NCBI RefSeq assembly: GCF_014199325.1
Contig: NZ_JACIJJ010000001.1
Location: 124,001 to 188,000 of the forward strand
Length of the DNA: 64,000 nt
Direction: 5' to 3'
DNA from: Sphingomonas yantingensis
Lineage (GTDB): Bacteria; Pseudomonadota; Alphaproteobacteria; Sphingomonadales; Sphingomonadaceae
In this document: in pieces, positions 19,957 through 29,244 of the stretch
Layout: the number at the start of each line of letters is the position of its first letter
Numbering within the stretch: position 1 is the stretch's first letter
Made by a program: the position numbers and the translations under genes
Notes under the pieces: generated by a model
What the model was told of the DNA's origin: nothing
Databases searched by the model: none
Seen by the model: the letters and a program-made list of their open reading frames with translations, nothing else

Positions 19957-21239
19957 TCCGCCTCGACACCGCCGCCCCCGGCTTTGCCGCCGCGTTCGAC
20001 ACGCTGGTGAACGACCGCCGCGAAGCCGATGCCGACGTGTCGCGCGACGTCGCCGCAATCATCGGCAGCGTCCGGCGGGAAGGCGATGCGGCGCTCCATG
20101 CGTTCACGAAGAAGTTCGACGGCCACGACCTCAACGACAGTGGCTGGCGGATCGAGCGCGCGGATTGCGAAGCGGCGCTCGAAACGCTCGATCCCGACCT
20201 GCGCGAGGCCCTGACGCTGGCCCGCGACCGGATTACGGCGTATCACGAGAAGCAGCGGCCCGCCGATGCGGAATATGCCGAGGACAACGGCATTGTCACC
20301 GGCGCGCGCTGGCGCGGGGTCGATGCGGCGGGGCTGTACGTGCCCGGCGGGCGCGCGGCCTACCCAAGCTCGGTGCTGATGAACGCGATCCCCGCGCGCG
20401 TCGCCGGGGTCGAGCGGCTGGTGATTGTCACGCCAACCCCGAGGGGCGAGGCGAACTTGCTCGTTCTCGCCGCCGCCGCGCTGGTCGGCGCGGACGAGGT
20501 GTGGCGAGTGGGCGGCGCACAGGCGATCGCCGCGCTCGCCTATGGCACCGACAGGATCAAGCCGGTCGATGTGATCTGCGGTCCCGGTAATGCCTGGGTC
20601 GCCGAGGCCAAGCGCCAGCTGTACGGCGTCGTCGGCATCGACATGGTGGCGGGGCCGAGCGAGATCGTCGTCGTCGCCGATCGTGCGAACGACCCCGAAT
20701 GGACCGCCGCCGACCTCTTGAGCCAGTCCGAGCATGATCCGACCAGCCAGTCGATCCTGTTCACCGACGATGCCGGCTTCGCCGATGCCGTCGCCGACGC
20801 TGTCGATCGCCAGATCGGCACGCTGTCGACCGCAAAGGTCGCGCGCGCCGCTTGGGACGCCAACGGCGCGATCGTGCTGGTGCGTTCGCTCGAGGAGGCG
20901 ATGCCGCTCGTCAATCGCTTGGCGCCCGAGCATCTGGAGCTGGCGGTTGCCGACCCGGCACCGCTGTTCGATCTCGTGCGCCATGCCGGCTCGGTCTTTC
21001 TCGGCCGGCATACGCCCGAGGCAGTGGGCGATTACGTCGCCGGGCCGAACCACGTCCTGCCCACCGGTCGCCGCGCGCGGTTTGCCAGCGGGTTGTCGGT
21101 GCTCGACTTCATGAAGCGCACCAGCTTCCTGTCGCTTAGCCAAGAAGGCCTCGCCGCGATCGGTCCTGCCGCCGTCCGGCTGGCCGAGGCCGAGGGGCTG
21201 CCCGCGCATGCCCGCTCGGTCGCGCTTCGCCTTTCCTGA
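19953..21239 (+). CDS. hisD: Histidinol dehydrogenase
   Basis: A zinc- and NAD-dependent enzyme performing the last two steps of histidine synthesis, L-histidinol to L-histidine. The 428-aa length is normal. Visible are [50 protein letters not shown] and [10 protein letters not shown]. The zinc and catalytic regions are [20 protein letters not shown] and [21 protein letters not shown] 19953 overlaps the hisG stop by 4 nt, so hisG and hisD are co-translated. nusB follows after 24 bp. Confidence 0.96.
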   Translation: MIRLDTAAPGFAAAFDTLVNDRREADADVSRDVAAIIGSVRREGDAALHAFTKKFDGHDLNDSGWRIERADCEAALETLDPDLREALTLARDRITAYHEKQRPADAEYAEDNGIVTGARWRGVDAAGLYVPGGRAAYPSSVLMNAIPARVAGVERLVIVTPTPRGEANLLVLAAAALVGADEVWRVGGAQAIAALAYGTDRIKPVDVICGPGNAWVAEAKRQLYGVVGIDMVAGPSEIVVVADRANDPEWTAADLLSQSEHDPTSQSILFTDDAGFADAVADAVDRQIGTLSTAKVARAAWDANGAIVLVRSLEEAMPLVNRLAPEHLELAVADPAPLFDLVRHAGSVFLGRHTPEAVGDYVAGPNHVLPTGRRARFASGLSVLDFMKRTSFLSLSQEGLAAIGPAAVRLAEAEGLPAHARSVALRLS

Positions 21240-21263
21240 TTTCATCCCAGTTCCGGAACCCGA

Positions 21264-21740
21264 ATGCCCAGTCCCAAGTCCCGCTCCCGCACCCAGGCCC
21301 GCGCCGCCGCGCGCCTCGCCGCCGTCCAGGCGCTCTATCAGCACGAGATGGAGGGGACCGCGATTCCCGCGCTGCTGCATGAGTTCCACCAGCACCGGCT
21401 CGGCGCGACGATCGAGGATGCCGAATATCACGACGCCGACGTCTTCTTCTTCGACGACCTCGTGCAGGGGACGATGGCGCGCCGCGCGGAGATCGACGCC
21501 GCGGTCGCGGGCAAGCTCGCCGCCGGCTGGTCGCTCGACCGGCTCGACAAGCCGATGCGGCAGATCCTGCGCTGCGGCACTTACGAGCTGATCGCGCGGC
21601 CCGACGTGCCGGTGGGCGCGGTCATCAGCGAGTATCTCGACGTGACCGACGCTTTTTACGACCGGCGGGAGAAAGGCTTCGTCAACGGCCTGCTCGACGC
21701 GGTTGCCAAGGAAGTGCGCGCGAAGCCCGCCGCCGACTGA
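21264..21740 (+). CDS. nusB: Transcription antitermination factor NusB
   Basis: NusB with NusE binds boxA RNA and supports antitermination in rRNA operons. The 158-aa all-helical protein shows RTQARAAARLAAVQALYQHEM at the N-terminus and LDRLDKPMRQILRCGTYELIARPDVPVGAVISEYLDVTDAFYDRREKGFVNGLLDAV (in two parts, residues 96-150), the family signature. It starts at ATG 21264 directly after hisD, probably in the same transcript. Confidence 0.95.
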   Translation: MPSPKSRSRTQARAAARLAAVQALYQHEMEGTAIPALLHEFHQHRLGATIEDAEYHDADVFFFDDLVQGTMARRAEIDAAVAGKLAAGWSLDRLDKPMRQILRCGTYELIARPDVPVGAVISEYLDVTDAFYDRREKGFVNGLLDAVAKEVRAKPAAD

Positions 21741-21797
21741 ACCCAAATCAACGTCGGGGTGTTCTGTGGGGGCAAACGTCCAAAGGAGCCCCCGACC

Positions 21798-22220
21798 ATG
21801 AAGCGTTTCCTGATCGCCGCCGTTGCGGCCGCCATGCCGCTCACCGCGATGCCCGCCGCTGCGGCCGCGCCCACCGCGACTGCGATCGCCGCCCCAGTAG
21901 AGATGGCGCCCACCGCGCAGCGCCGCGATCGCGACTATCGCTGGAACGGCGACCGTCGCGACTGGGAGCCGAGCCGCAGCTATCGCGAGGGTCGCTATCG
22001 CGAGCGTCGCCTCGGTCGCAACGACCGCATCTATCGCGGGCGTGACGGCCGCGCCTATTGCCGCCGCAACGACGGCACCACCGGCCTCGTCGTCGGCGCG
22101 GTCGGCGGCGGCGTGCTCGGCAACCTCGTCGGCGGCGGCACGCTCGGCACGCTGCTGGGCGCCGGCGGCGGTGCGCTGCTCGGCCGCGAGATCGACCGCG
22201 GCGGCGTCCGCTGCCGCTAA
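21798..22220 (+). CDS. Exported glycine-zipper 2TM protein
   Basis: A 140-aa protein with a signal peptide (MKRFLIAAVAAAMPLTAMPAAAAA) and an Arg/Tyr/Asp-rich central region (RRDRDYRWNGDRRDWE, YREGRYRERRLG). The C-terminal glycine-zipper hairpin is GLVVGAVGGGVLGNLVGGG followed by GTLGTLLGAGGGALLG. Glycine-zipper domains of this kind occur in outer-membrane stability lipoproteins and related envelope proteins, but there is no lipobox here. The start is fixed by the AAAGGAG site at 21782. Function unknown; envelope location inferred. Confidence 0.8.
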   Translation: MKRFLIAAVAAAMPLTAMPAAAAAPTATAIAAPVEMAPTAQRRDRDYRWNGDRRDWEPSRSYREGRYRERRLGRNDRIYRGRDGRAYCRRNDGTTGLVVGAVGGGVLGNLVGGGTLGTLLGAGGGALLGREIDRGGVRCR

Positions 22221-22319
22221 TCGAAACCTAGATCGATCGTCGTTGCCGTCGTCCCGGACCGGGGCGGCGGCATCACCATGTTGGCGACAGACGGGTCAAA
22301 GCGCGCTAGCACTCGCGCG

Positions 22320-23219
22320 GTGAACGAAGACGATTTCCTGTCCGCGCTGCGCGGCCTGCCGCTGCACCCCGGCGCGATGAACCTGTCCGACGACGCGGCC
22401 CGCCTGTCCGAGTTCGTGTTGACCAAGGACCTGCTGGTCGAGGGGGTGCATTACCTGCCCGGTGACTCGGCGGGCGACGTCGCGTGGAAGCTGATGGCGG
22501 TCAACCTTTCCGATCTGGCGGCCAAGGGCGCGGCGCCGGTCGGCGTGCTGCTGGGCTATCCGCTGGGCGAGGATGCTTGGGATCGCGCGTTCCTGAAGGG
22601 GCTGCGGGCTGCCTGCGAGGCGTTCGCCTGTCCGCTGCTTGGGGGCGACACGGTCCGCGGGGTGGGGCTGCGCACGCTGTCGCTGACCGCGATCGGGCGC
22701 GCCGGGCCCAAGGTGCCGCTGCGCAGCGGCGCACAGGCGGGCCATACGCTGTGGGTCGCCGGCACGATCGGCGATGCGGGCCTCGGCCTTGCCCTCGCGA
22801 TGAGCGGGATGGGGCCGAGCGTGCTGCTCGACGCCTATCGCCGGCCGATGCCGCTGATCGAGGCGGGCTGCGCGCTCGGCCCCGTCGTCACGGCCATGTG
22901 CGACGTGTCCGACGGCCTGCTTATCGACACCGCGCGGATGGCCGCCGCCAGCCAGTGCGGCGCGGTGATCGACCTGTCCTGCATCCCCCGCTCGCCCGCC
23001 GCGCGCGAACTGGCGGGATCGAGCCGCGAGGCCCGGCTGGAGGCGGCGACTGCGGGCGACGACTATGCGCTGCTCTTCGCGCTACCCCACGGCACCAGCC
23101 CGCCGGTCGAGGCCCGCCGCGTCGGCTGGTTCGAGGCGGGGTTCGGCCTGCGGCTGATCGACGGCGGCGAATCGGTGCCGCTGCCCGCCTCGCTTGGTTG
23201 GGAGCATGGGCGGGACTGA
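22320..23219 (+). CDS. thiL: Thiamine-monophosphate kinase
   Basis: Phosphorylates thiamine phosphate to TPP. The protein (299 aa from GTG 22320) shows LSDDAARL, the GVHYLPG region, VNLSDLAAKGAAPVG, LLGGDTVRG, CDVSDGLLIDTARMA and the C-terminal AGDDYALLFA, all ThiL signatures. The start is uncertain: ATG 22278 adds 14 residues with no family character, while GTG 22320 gives the usual NEDDFLSALR opening but has no clear ribosome-binding site. Together with thiC at 49216 it supplies both ends of the TPP pathway. hppA follows after about 110 bp. Confidence 0.9.
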   Translation: MNEDDFLSALRGLPLHPGAMNLSDDAARLSEFVLTKDLLVEGVHYLPGDSAGDVAWKLMAVNLSDLAAKGAAPVGVLLGYPLGEDAWDRAFLKGLRAACEAFACPLLGGDTVRGVGLRTLSLTAIGRAGPKVPLRSGAQAGHTLWVAGTIGDAGLGLALAMSGMGPSVLLDAYRRPMPLIEAGCALGPVVTAMCDVSDGLLIDTARMAAASQCGAVIDLSCIPRSPAARELAGSSREARLEAATAGDDYALLFALPHGTSPPVEARRVGWFEAGFGLRLIDGGESVPLPASLGWEHGRD

Positions 23220-23330
23220 GCGGAAACCGCGGCTTGCGTGGCACCGAATCGGCCTATACCCCTGTGGGTTCGGTGACCCGCGGCGGCATCGTATCGGCGC
23301 GGGCGCCCCATAGGAGGGGAAGTCAGCGAT

Positions 23331-25499
23331 ATGGATATCGTTCTGATTGCCATCGGCTGCGGCGTGCTCGCGGTCCTGTATGGCATCGTTACCGCCGCAC
23401 AGGTCCTGCGCGCGCCCGCCGGCGACGCCCGGATGCAGGATATCGCTGCCGCGATCCAGGAGGGGGCCAAGGCCTATCTGGGCCGGCAATACCGCACCAT
23501 CGCCATCGTCGGCGTGATCGTCGCGATCGTCCTGTGGCCGACGCTCGGGGCGCTTTCCACGGTCGGGTTCCTCATCGGCGCGGTGCTCTCGGGGATTGCC
23601 GGCTATGTGGGCATGCTGATCTCGGTCCGCGCGAACGTCCGCACGGCAGAGGCGGCGCGCGGCTCGCTTCAGGGTGGGCTCACCATGGCGTTCCGGTCGG
23701 GCGCGGTGACTGGGATGCTCGTCGCGGGCCTGGGCCTGCTCGCGATTGCGGGTATCTTCGCCTATCTGATCGGGCCGGGCGGCATGGACCTGTCGGTCGA
23801 GGCGGATCGCCGGCATATCGTCGAGGCGCTCACCGCGCTCGCCTTTGGCGCGTCGCTCATCTCGATCTTCGCGCGGCTGGGCGGCGGCATCTTCACCAAG
23901 GCCGCCGATGTCGGCGCCGACCTTGTGGGCAAGGTCGAGGCGGGCATCCCGGAGGACGATCCCCGCAACCCCGCCGTGATCGCCGATAACGTGGGCGATA
24001 ACGTCGGCGACTGCGCGGGCATGGCCGCCGACCTGTTCGAGACGTACGTCGTGACCCTCGGCCTCACCATGGTCTCGATCGCGCTGCTCGTCCCCGCGGC
24101 GGGCAACCTCCTGCAACTCATGGCGCTGCCGCTGATCGTCGGCGGCGTGTGCATCGTCACCTCGATCCTCGGCACCTACATGGTCAAGCTCGGCAAGGGC
24201 GGGTCGATCATGGGCGCGCTCTACAAGGGGTTCTGGACGACTGCGCTGCTCGCCATTCCGGCCATCTGGCTCGCAACGCAGATGACGCTCGGCGACCTGT
24301 CCGCGCCGATCGGCGGGGCCGGCTTCCTTGAAGCGAGCACCGATGCGCTGACGACAGAGGGCGGGCCGCTGCCCGAGGCGGGGCTCAGCTTCACCGGCTG
24401 GGACCTGTTCTGGTGCATGATGATCGGGCTCGCCGTCACCGGGCTTCTGGTGTGGATCACCGAATATTACACCGGCACCAACTATCGCCCGGTCAAGTCG
24501 ATCGCCAAGGCCAGCGTCACCGGCCACGGCACCAACGTCATCCAGGGGCTGGCCATCAGCCTCGAATCGACCGCGCTGCCGACGCTCGTCATCGTCGTCG
24601 CGGTGGTGGCGGCGTATCAGCTTGCCGGGATCATCGGCGTCGCCTTTGCCGCGACGGCGCTGCTCGCGCTGGCCGGCATGGTCGTCGCGCTCGACGCTTA
24701 CGGGCCCGTCACCGACAATGCCGGCGGCATCGCCGAGATGGCGGGCCTGCCCGACGACGTGCGCGGGCGTACCGATGCGCTCGACGCGGTGGGCAATACA
24801 ACCAAGGCGGTGACAAAGGGCTATGCGATCGGGTCGGCCGCGCTCGCCGCGCTGGTGCTGTTCGGGGCGTATACGACCGACCTCAAAGCGTTCTTCCCCG
24901 AGCTGACCGTCGATTTCAGCCTGTCGAACCCTTATGTGATCGTCGGATTGCTGCTCGGCGCCCTGCTGCCCTATCTGTTCGGCGCGTTCGGCATGACTGC
25001 GGTCGGCCGCGCGGCGGGTTCGGTGGTGGAGGATGTGCGCGAGCAGTTCCGCTCCAACCCCGGCCTGATGGCGGGCACCAGCCGCCCCGACTATGCCCGC
25101 ACCGTCGATATCGTCACGCGCGCGGCGATCCGCGAGATGATCATCCCCTCGCTCCTCCCCGTCCTCGCGCCGATCGCGATCTACTTCATCGTGACGGCGG
25201 TGGCGGGGCAGGCGCAGGGGTTCGCGGCGCTGGGCGCGATGCTGCTCGGCGTCATCGTCTCGGGCCTGTTCGTCGCGATCTCGATGACGAGCGGCGGCGG
25301 CGCGTGGGACAATGCCAAGAAGTACATCGAGGACGGCAATTACGGCGGCAAGGGGTCGGAGGCGCACAAGGCCGCCGTCACCGGCGACACCGTGGGCGAT
25401 CCGTACAAGGATACCGCCGGCCCCGCGGTCAACCCGATGATCAAGATCACCAACATCGTCGCATTGCTGTTGCTCGCCGCGCTGGCGGGCATGGGCTGA
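23331..25499 (+). CDS. hppA: Membrane proton-pumping pyrophosphatase, K+-independent type
   Basis: Couples PPi hydrolysis to H+ (or Na+) translocation across the inner membrane. The 722-aa protein has about 16 transmembrane helices. The substrate site is intact: [56 protein letters not shown] and, near the end, [12 protein letters not shown] and [15 protein letters not shown]. The residue deciding potassium dependence is lysine in GNTTKA (K492); K+-dependent relatives have alanine. H+ rather than Na+ pumping is family inference. ATG 23331 follows an AGGAGGGGAA site. Confidence 0.95.
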   Translation: MDIVLIAIGCGVLAVLYGIVTAAQVLRAPAGDARMQDIAAAIQEGAKAYLGRQYRTIAIVGVIVAIVLWPTLGALSTVGFLIGAVLSGIAGYVGMLISVRANVRTAEAARGSLQGGLTMAFRSGAVTGMLVAGLGLLAIAGIFAYLIGPGGMDLSVEADRRHIVEALTALAFGASLISIFARLGGGIFTKAADVGADLVGKVEAGIPEDDPRNPAVIADNVGDNVGDCAGMAADLFETYVVTLGLTMVSIALLVPAAGNLLQLMALPLIVGGVCIVTSILGTYMVKLGKGGSIMGALYKGFWTTALLAIPAIWLATQMTLGDLSAPIGGAGFLEASTDALTTEGGPLPEAGLSFTGWDLFWCMMIGLAVTGLLVWITEYYTGTNYRPVKSIAKASVTGHGTNVIQGLAISLESTALPTLVIVVAVVAAYQLAGIIGVAFAATALLALAGMVVALDAYGPVTDNAGGIAEMAGLPDDVRGRTDALDAVGNTTKAVTKGYAIGSAALAALVLFGAYTTDLKAFFPELTVDFSLSNPYVIVGLLLGALLPYLFGAFGMTAVGRAAGSVVEDVREQFRSNPGLMAGTSRPDYARTVDIVTRAAIREMIIPSLLPVLAPIAIYFIVTAVAGQAQGFAALGAMLLGVIVSGLFVAISMTSGGGAWDNAKKYIEDGNYGGKGSEAHKAAVTGDTVGDPYKDTAGPAVNPMIKITNIVALLLLAALAGMG

Positions 25500-25505
25500 C
25501 CCGAC

Positions 25506-25539
25506 CGGCCCGCTCCGACAAGGGGCGGGCCGCTTTCTT
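25506..25539 (+). terminator. Rho-independent terminator after hppA
   Basis: CGGCCCGC (25506-25513) pairs with GCGGGCCG (25525-25532) across an 11-nt loop, followed by CTTTCTT. It begins 7 bp after the hppA stop and precedes the ribosome-binding site of the NIPSNAP gene, so it is positioned to end the thiL-hppA transcript. Confidence 0.65.
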
Positions 25540-25553
25540 CGAAGGAAACCGAC

Positions 25554-25964
25554 ATGATCGCCGCGCTGACGACGCTCGCCCTCGCTCAAGCGGCCCAGCC
25601 GCGGCTCGATCCGCGCACGGCGATCTACGAACTGCGCATCTATCACGCCGCGCCGGGCAAGCTCGATGCGCTGAGCGCCCGGTTCCGTGGACATACGCTC
25701 AAGCTGTTCGAGCGGCACGGCATGACCAACGTCGCCTATTGGGTCGAGCAGCCGAACGAGAAGTCGCCCGGCGGCCGCGTCGTCTATGTCCTCGCCTATC
25801 CGAGCCGGGAGGCGCGGGAGAAAGCTTGGGCGGCGTTCGGCGCCGACCCCGAATGGCGCGCCGTCGCCGCTGCCTCGGAAGCGAACGGCAAGCTGGTCGA
25901 GCGGGTCGAGAGCATCTTCATGACCCAGGCCGATTATTCCCCGCCAATCCGGCTCGTGCGCTAG
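25554..25964 (+). CDS. NIPSNAP-family protein
   Basis: A 136-aa protein with one NIPSNAP domain, a dimeric ferredoxin-like fold: YELRIYHAAPGKLDALSARF, LFERHGMTNVAYWVE, VVYVLAYPSREAREKAWAAFGADPEW and a closing ESIFMTQADYSP. A short hydrophobic N-terminus (MIAALTTLALAQAA) resembles a signal peptide ending at AQA, so export is possible. The start ATG 25554 follows GAAGGAAA. The biochemical role of bacterial NIPSNAP proteins is unknown. Confidence 0.8.
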   Translation: MIAALTTLALAQAAQPRLDPRTAIYELRIYHAAPGKLDALSARFRGHTLKLFERHGMTNVAYWVEQPNEKSPGGRVVYVLAYPSREAREKAWAAFGADPEWRAVAAASEANGKLVERVESIFMTQADYSPPIRLVR

Positions 25965-26018
25965 GAGCGTTCGCGCCGCGGGGGCGTTCAGGCACCGTCA
26001 TTCAAGGAGCGACGGACC

Positions 26019-26498
26019 ATGAGCATCCTCGGCAAGATCAAGAGCGCGATCTTCGGCAGCGGCGGACCCTTCAGCGACAATTACCTCGGCCACAGCAACA
26101 ACAAGCCTGCCGCGCCGACGCCTGCATCCGCGCCCGCGGCGCCGCGCCCGGCGCCCGCGCCGGCCCAGCCGACCGCCGCCCCGGCTTCGAATCCGGCCGC
26201 GCCCGCCCCGGCGGCGGCGCAGCCTGCCGCCCCGACCCCCGTCGATCCCGAGGCAGCGATCGCGAAAATCGCGCAGGCGAAGGGCAATCCCGACCTTAAC
26301 TGGAAGACATCGATCGTCGACCTGATGAAGCTGCTCGATCTCGATTCGAGCCTCGCCAACCGCAAGGAACTGGCGACCGAGCTCGGCTATACGGGCGCGA
26401 CCGACGGCAGTGCCGAAATGAATATCTGGCTGCACCAGGCCGTGATGCGCGAACTGGCCAAGAGCGGCGGGGCGGTGCCCGCGAATCTCAAAGACTGA
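26019..26498 (+). CDS. DUF3597 domain protein with an Ala/Pro linker
   Basis: A 159-aa protein opening with MSILGKIKSAIFG. Residues 30-75 are a low-complexity Ala-Pro linker that tethers the N-terminal segment. A compact C-terminal helical domain follows (KGNPDLNWKTSIVDLMKLLDLDSSLANRKELATELGYTGATDGSAEMNIWLHQAVMRELAKSGG region, residues 88-150), which is the DUF3597 pattern. The start follows AAGGAGCGA. No signal peptide. Function unknown; the linker composition resembles scaffold or envelope-tethered proteins, but nothing proves this. Confidence 0.8.
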   Translation: MSILGKIKSAIFGSGGPFSDNYLGHSNNKPAAPTPASAPAAPRPAPAPAQPTAAPASNPAAPAPAAAQPAAPTPVDPEAAIAKIAQAKGNPDLNWKTSIVDLMKLLDLDSSLANRKELATELGYTGATDGSAEMNIWLHQAVMRELAKSGGAVPANLKD

Positions 26499-26505
26499 CG
26501 ACGGC

Positions 26506-26531
26506 GCGGGGCGCCCGTCGGGGCGCCCCGC
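26506..26531. terminator. Bidirectional hairpin between DUF3597 and tonB-like genes
   Basis: GCGGGGCGCCC (26506-26516) and GGGCGCCCCGC (26521-26531) are a perfect 11-bp inverted repeat with a 4-nt loop. It lies between two convergent stop codons (26498 and 26532), the place for a shared terminator. No T tract follows on either side, so it may act with Rho or as an mRNA end-protecting hairpin. Confidence 0.55.
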
Positions 26532-27272
26532 TCAATTGCCGTCCGGCACCCATTCGTGATTCTCGACGATCTCCGCCGCCACCGCACGCCCGCGCGCATC
26601 GCGAGAGGGGCGGAAGCGGAAGCGCCGCTGGATATAGTCGCAGGTCAGCGCATCGAGCTCGCGCGTGCCGCTCGACCGGGTGACGCGGCAGTCCCGCGCG
26701 CGCCCGTCGGGATCGACGCGATAGCGCACGCCGACACGCCCGCCGATCCCCGCATCGGCGAGGTGCGAGGGATAGTCGGCATCGGCGATGTTGCCGCGGA
26801 TCTGCTCGGGCGGGGTTTCGTCTTCCCAGCCGCCGCCCTCGCCATCGCCCGAACCGCCCGCGCCGAAGCCGTTGCCGACGCCGCCGGCGCCCGTGCCCGG
26901 ACCGGGCACATCGGCCGCGCCGCTGGTCGCCTGCACCCCCGGCCCCGGCTTCTCCGCGACGGTGACCGGCGGCGGGGGCAGGGGGAGGACGATCATCGGC
27001 TTCGGTGCTGTCACCTCGGTCGCCTTCGAGCGCAGGTTGGGCGGTGCGGCCTCCCCCTCCGGCCGCTTGTCGCGGCGCGGCGGGGGGACGACGGGATCGG
27101 GCGGCGGCGGCGGTTCGGGGGCCACGTCGAACGTCTTGAGGCTCTCGACCACATGGGACACCGGATCGAAGCCGAGCCCGGTGATCAGCGCCCAGCCGAA
27201 CAGCCCCGTCGCCGCCAGCGCCGCGACCGCGCCCGGCACCCGTTCCCGTCGATCGACCGCGGCATAAGCCAT
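26532..27272 (-). CDS. TonB-family energy transducer
   Basis: A 246-aa inner-membrane protein. One N-terminal transmembrane helix (AALAATGLFGWALITGLGF) is followed by a proline-rich periplasmic spacer (PEPPPPPDPVVPPPRRDKRP, then LPLPPPPV), a glycine-rich stretch, and a C-terminal TonB domain (DYPSHLADAGIGGRVGVRYRV, CRVTRSSGTRELDALTCDYIQRRFRFRP). With ExbB-ExbD, TonB carries proton-motive energy to outer-membrane receptors; no exbBD or receptor gene is nearby. TATATA with a weak TTCAGA 17 bp upstream, near 27302-27330 on this strand, could be its promoter. Confidence 0.87.
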   Translation of the reverse strand: MAYAAVDRRERVPGAVAALAATGLFGWALITGLGFDPVSHVVESLKTFDVAPEPPPPPDPVVPPPRRDKRPEGEAAPPNLRSKATEVTAPKPMIVLPLPPPPVTVAEKPGPGVQATSGAADVPGPGTGAGGVGNGFGAGGSGDGEGGGWEDETPPEQIRGNIADADYPSHLADAGIGGRVGVRYRVDPDGRARDCRVTRSSGTRELDALTCDYIQRRFRFRPSRDARGRAVAAEIVENHEWVPDGN

Positions 27273-27448
27273 CGAACCACCCTCGAATTACGCGACAATC
27301 CGCCTATATAAGTTTTGCCGCGTGGCATCTGAACCACGGCTGAGGCGTGAAACCGCCGCCGCCGAGCCCCAAGCCGCCGCGGCGCTTTCCTTTTTGACCG
27401 TCCGGGCGTATAGGCCCGCGACTTTTGCGAACCCCGTGAGGACTGCGT

Positions 27449-27700
27449 TTGGCCAAGGAAGAACTGCTCGAAATGCGCGGGCGCGTGGTGGAATTGCTCC
27501 CCAACGCGATGTTCCGCGTCCGGCTCGAGAACGATCACGAAATTCTCGGGCACACCGCGGGCAAGATGCGCAAGAACCGCATCCGCGTGCTCGTCGGCGA
27601 CGAGGTGCTGGTCGAGCTGACCCCCTACGACCTCACCAAGGGTCGCATCACCTATCGCTTCATGCCCGGTCGCGGCGGCCCCGGCCCGTCGTCGTCCTGA
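27449..27700 (+). CDS. infA: Translation initiation factor IF-1, TTG start
   Basis: IF-1 binds the ribosomal A site during initiation. The 83-aa protein is a single OB/S1 fold: [55 protein letters not shown] (residues 23-58), [14 protein letters not shown], then a short Gly/Pro/Ser tail. The conserved N-terminus [10 protein letters not shown] places the start at TTG 27449, with GAGG about 10 nt upstream. The first in-frame ATG lies within the conserved fold, so no ATG alternative exists. maf follows after 22 bp. Confidence 0.93.
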   Translation: MAKEELLEMRGRVVELLPNAMFRVRLENDHEILGHTAGKMRKNRIRVLVGDEVLVELTPYDLTKGRITYRFMPGRGGPGPSSS

Positions 27701-27722
27701 TCCCCGCCTGACGATCCTGTCC

Positions 27723-28292
27723 GTGCCGCTCGTGCTCGCCTCGACGTCGCCGCGGCGACGGGACCTGCTCGCGCGCATCGGCGCGGTACCGTCGCGCGTC
27801 GCCGCGCCCGACATCGACGAATCGCCGTTGAAGGGCGAGCTGCCGCGCCCCTATGCGCTGCGGCTGGCCGAGGCCAAGGCGCGCGCGGTGGACCGCGCCG
27901 CCGATGAGGTGGTCATCGCCGGCGACACCACGATCGCGGTCGGCCGCCGCATCCTGCCCCCCGCCGAGACGCCCGAGATCCAGCGTGACCTGCTTCGCCT
28001 GCTGTCGGGCCGCCGTCACCACGCGCTGTCCGCGGTCTGCGTCATCGACGCGAGCGGCCGTGCGCGAACGCGTCTGTCCGACACGATCGTCGCATTCAAG
28101 CGGCTGACCGATGTCGAGATCGAGGCGTACATCGCCTGCGGCGAGGGGCTGGGCAAGGCGGGCGGCTATGCCATCCAGGGCCGGGCCGAGGCGTTCGTCC
28201 GCTTCCTGTCGGGTAGCCATTCGGGCGTCATCGGCCTGCCGCTCTACGACACGCGCGCATTGCTCGAGAGCGCCGGCGTCCCCCTTGGCTGA
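27723..28292 (+). CDS. maf: Maf-family nucleotide pyrophosphatase
   Basis: Maf proteins hydrolyse non-canonical or bulk NTPs such as dTTP/UTP and have been tied to septum control. The 189-aa protein shows the signature LASTSPRRRDLLARIG, DESPLKGELP, VIAGDTTIAVGRRIL (catalytic Asp region), and GKAGGYAIQGRAEAFVRFLSGSHSGVIGLPL. It starts at GTG 27723 near the infA stop. Its end overlaps the TTG start of the following RNase E/G-like gene by 8 nt, so the genes are likely coupled. Confidence 0.93.
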   Translation: MPLVLASTSPRRRDLLARIGAVPSRVAAPDIDESPLKGELPRPYALRLAEAKARAVDRAADEVVIAGDTTIAVGRRILPPAETPEIQRDLLRLLSGRRHHALSAVCVIDASGRARTRLSDTIVAFKRLTDVEIEAYIACGEGLGKAGGYAIQGRAEAFVRFLSGSHSGVIGLPLYDTRALLESAGVPLG

Positions 28293-29244
28293 ATGGATCT
28301 ACGAGGCGGGGATCGGTGAGGCGCGCGCCGCGCTCGTCTCGCGCGGGCGCATCTGGAAGGCGCGGATCGAGGTGGACGGACCTGAGCCGCGCGACGGGAT
28401 GGTCGCCCGCGCCCGCCTGGTCGAGCGAAACGGCCCCCGCACCGGCAAGGTCGCGCTGCCGGGCAAGCTGGGCGAGGCGCTGGTCGAGCCGCTGCCCCCC
28501 GGTATCACCCAGGGCGCATCGCTGACCGTGCGCATCGTGCGCGAGGCGATCATCGAGCGCGGCCGCCGCCGCCTGCCCAAGGCGGTGCCGTCAGATGGCC
28601 CGCTGCAACCCGGCCCGACGCTGCGCGATCGCATCGCCGCGACCGGCATCCCCGTCGTCGAGCTCCGCGCGCACCAGCCCGACGCGTTGGAGGCGACAGG
28701 CTGGTCCGAAGTCATCGACGAGGCGATCGCCGGCGACATCGCCTTTCCCGGCGGCTGGCTGCGCATGGCGGTGACGCCAGCGATGACGCTGTTCGATGTC
28801 GACGGCCCGCCGCCGCATGGCCCCCTATCGATCGCCGCCGCGCATGCCGCGGCGCAGGCGATCGAGCGGCACGGGATCGGCGGCTCGATCGGCATCGACT
28901 TCCCGACGCTCGCCAACAAGGCCGAGCGCGTGGCTGCTGCCGCCGCGCTGGACGCCGCGCTGCCCCAGCCGTTCGAGCGAACCGCGATCAACGGCTTCGG
29001 CTTCCTTCAGGTCGTGCGCCGCCGCACCCGTGCCTCGCTGCCCGAGGTGATCCTCGCCGATCCCGTGGGCCACGCCGCCCGCGCGGCGCTGCGCATCGCC
29101 GAGCGGGTTCCGCCGCCGGTGCCCGATACCCATATCGTCCCCGAACCCGTGGCGCGCTGGCTGGCGCGCCGCCCCGACCTGATCGATGAACTGGCGCGGC
29201 GAACCGGCGTGGCCGCGCGGTTCGTCGCCGAGGAGCCACGATGA
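28285..29244 (+). CDS. Minimal RNase E/G-like protein
   Basis: A 319-aa protein resembling the catalytic core of RNase E/G. It opens WIYEAGIGEARAALVSRGRI with a reduced S1-like barrel. It then shows the DNase I-like subdomain with the two metal-binding aspartates in LFDVDGP and GSIGIDFPTLANKAERV, and NGFGFLQVVRRRTRASLPEV, the counterpart of the RNase E ISRFGLLEMSRQR region. RNase G is near 490 aa; this protein lacks the C-terminal zinc-link (no cysteines at all). TTG 28285 is the only sensible start: ATG 28293 is out of frame. Its stop overlaps yacG (ATGA). Confidence 0.8.
   Translation: MAEWIYEAGIGEARAALVSRGRIWKARIEVDGPEPRDGMVARARLVERNGPRTGKVALPGKLGEALVEPLPPGITQGASLTVRIVREAIIERGRRRLPKAVPSDGPLQPGPTLRDRIAATGIPVVELRAHQPDALEATGWSEVIDEAIAGDIAFPGGWLRMAVTPAMTLFDVDGPPPHGPLSIAAAHAAAQAIERHGIGGSIGIDFPTLANKAERVAAAAALDAALPQPFERTAINGFGFLQVVRRRTRASLPEVILADPVGHAARAALRIAERVPPPVPDTHIVPEPVARWLARRPDLIDELARRTGVAARFVAEEPR

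Noticed and set aside
23082..25718. Very long (878 codon) minus-strand frame over hppA
   Set aside because: An antisense artefact of high GC; it is rich in Arg, Asp and His and shows no domain, while hppA on the plus strand is unmistakable.
27394..27414. TTGACC and TATAGG upstream of infA as a promoter
   Set aside because: Only 9 nt separate the two boxes, too short for sigma-70.
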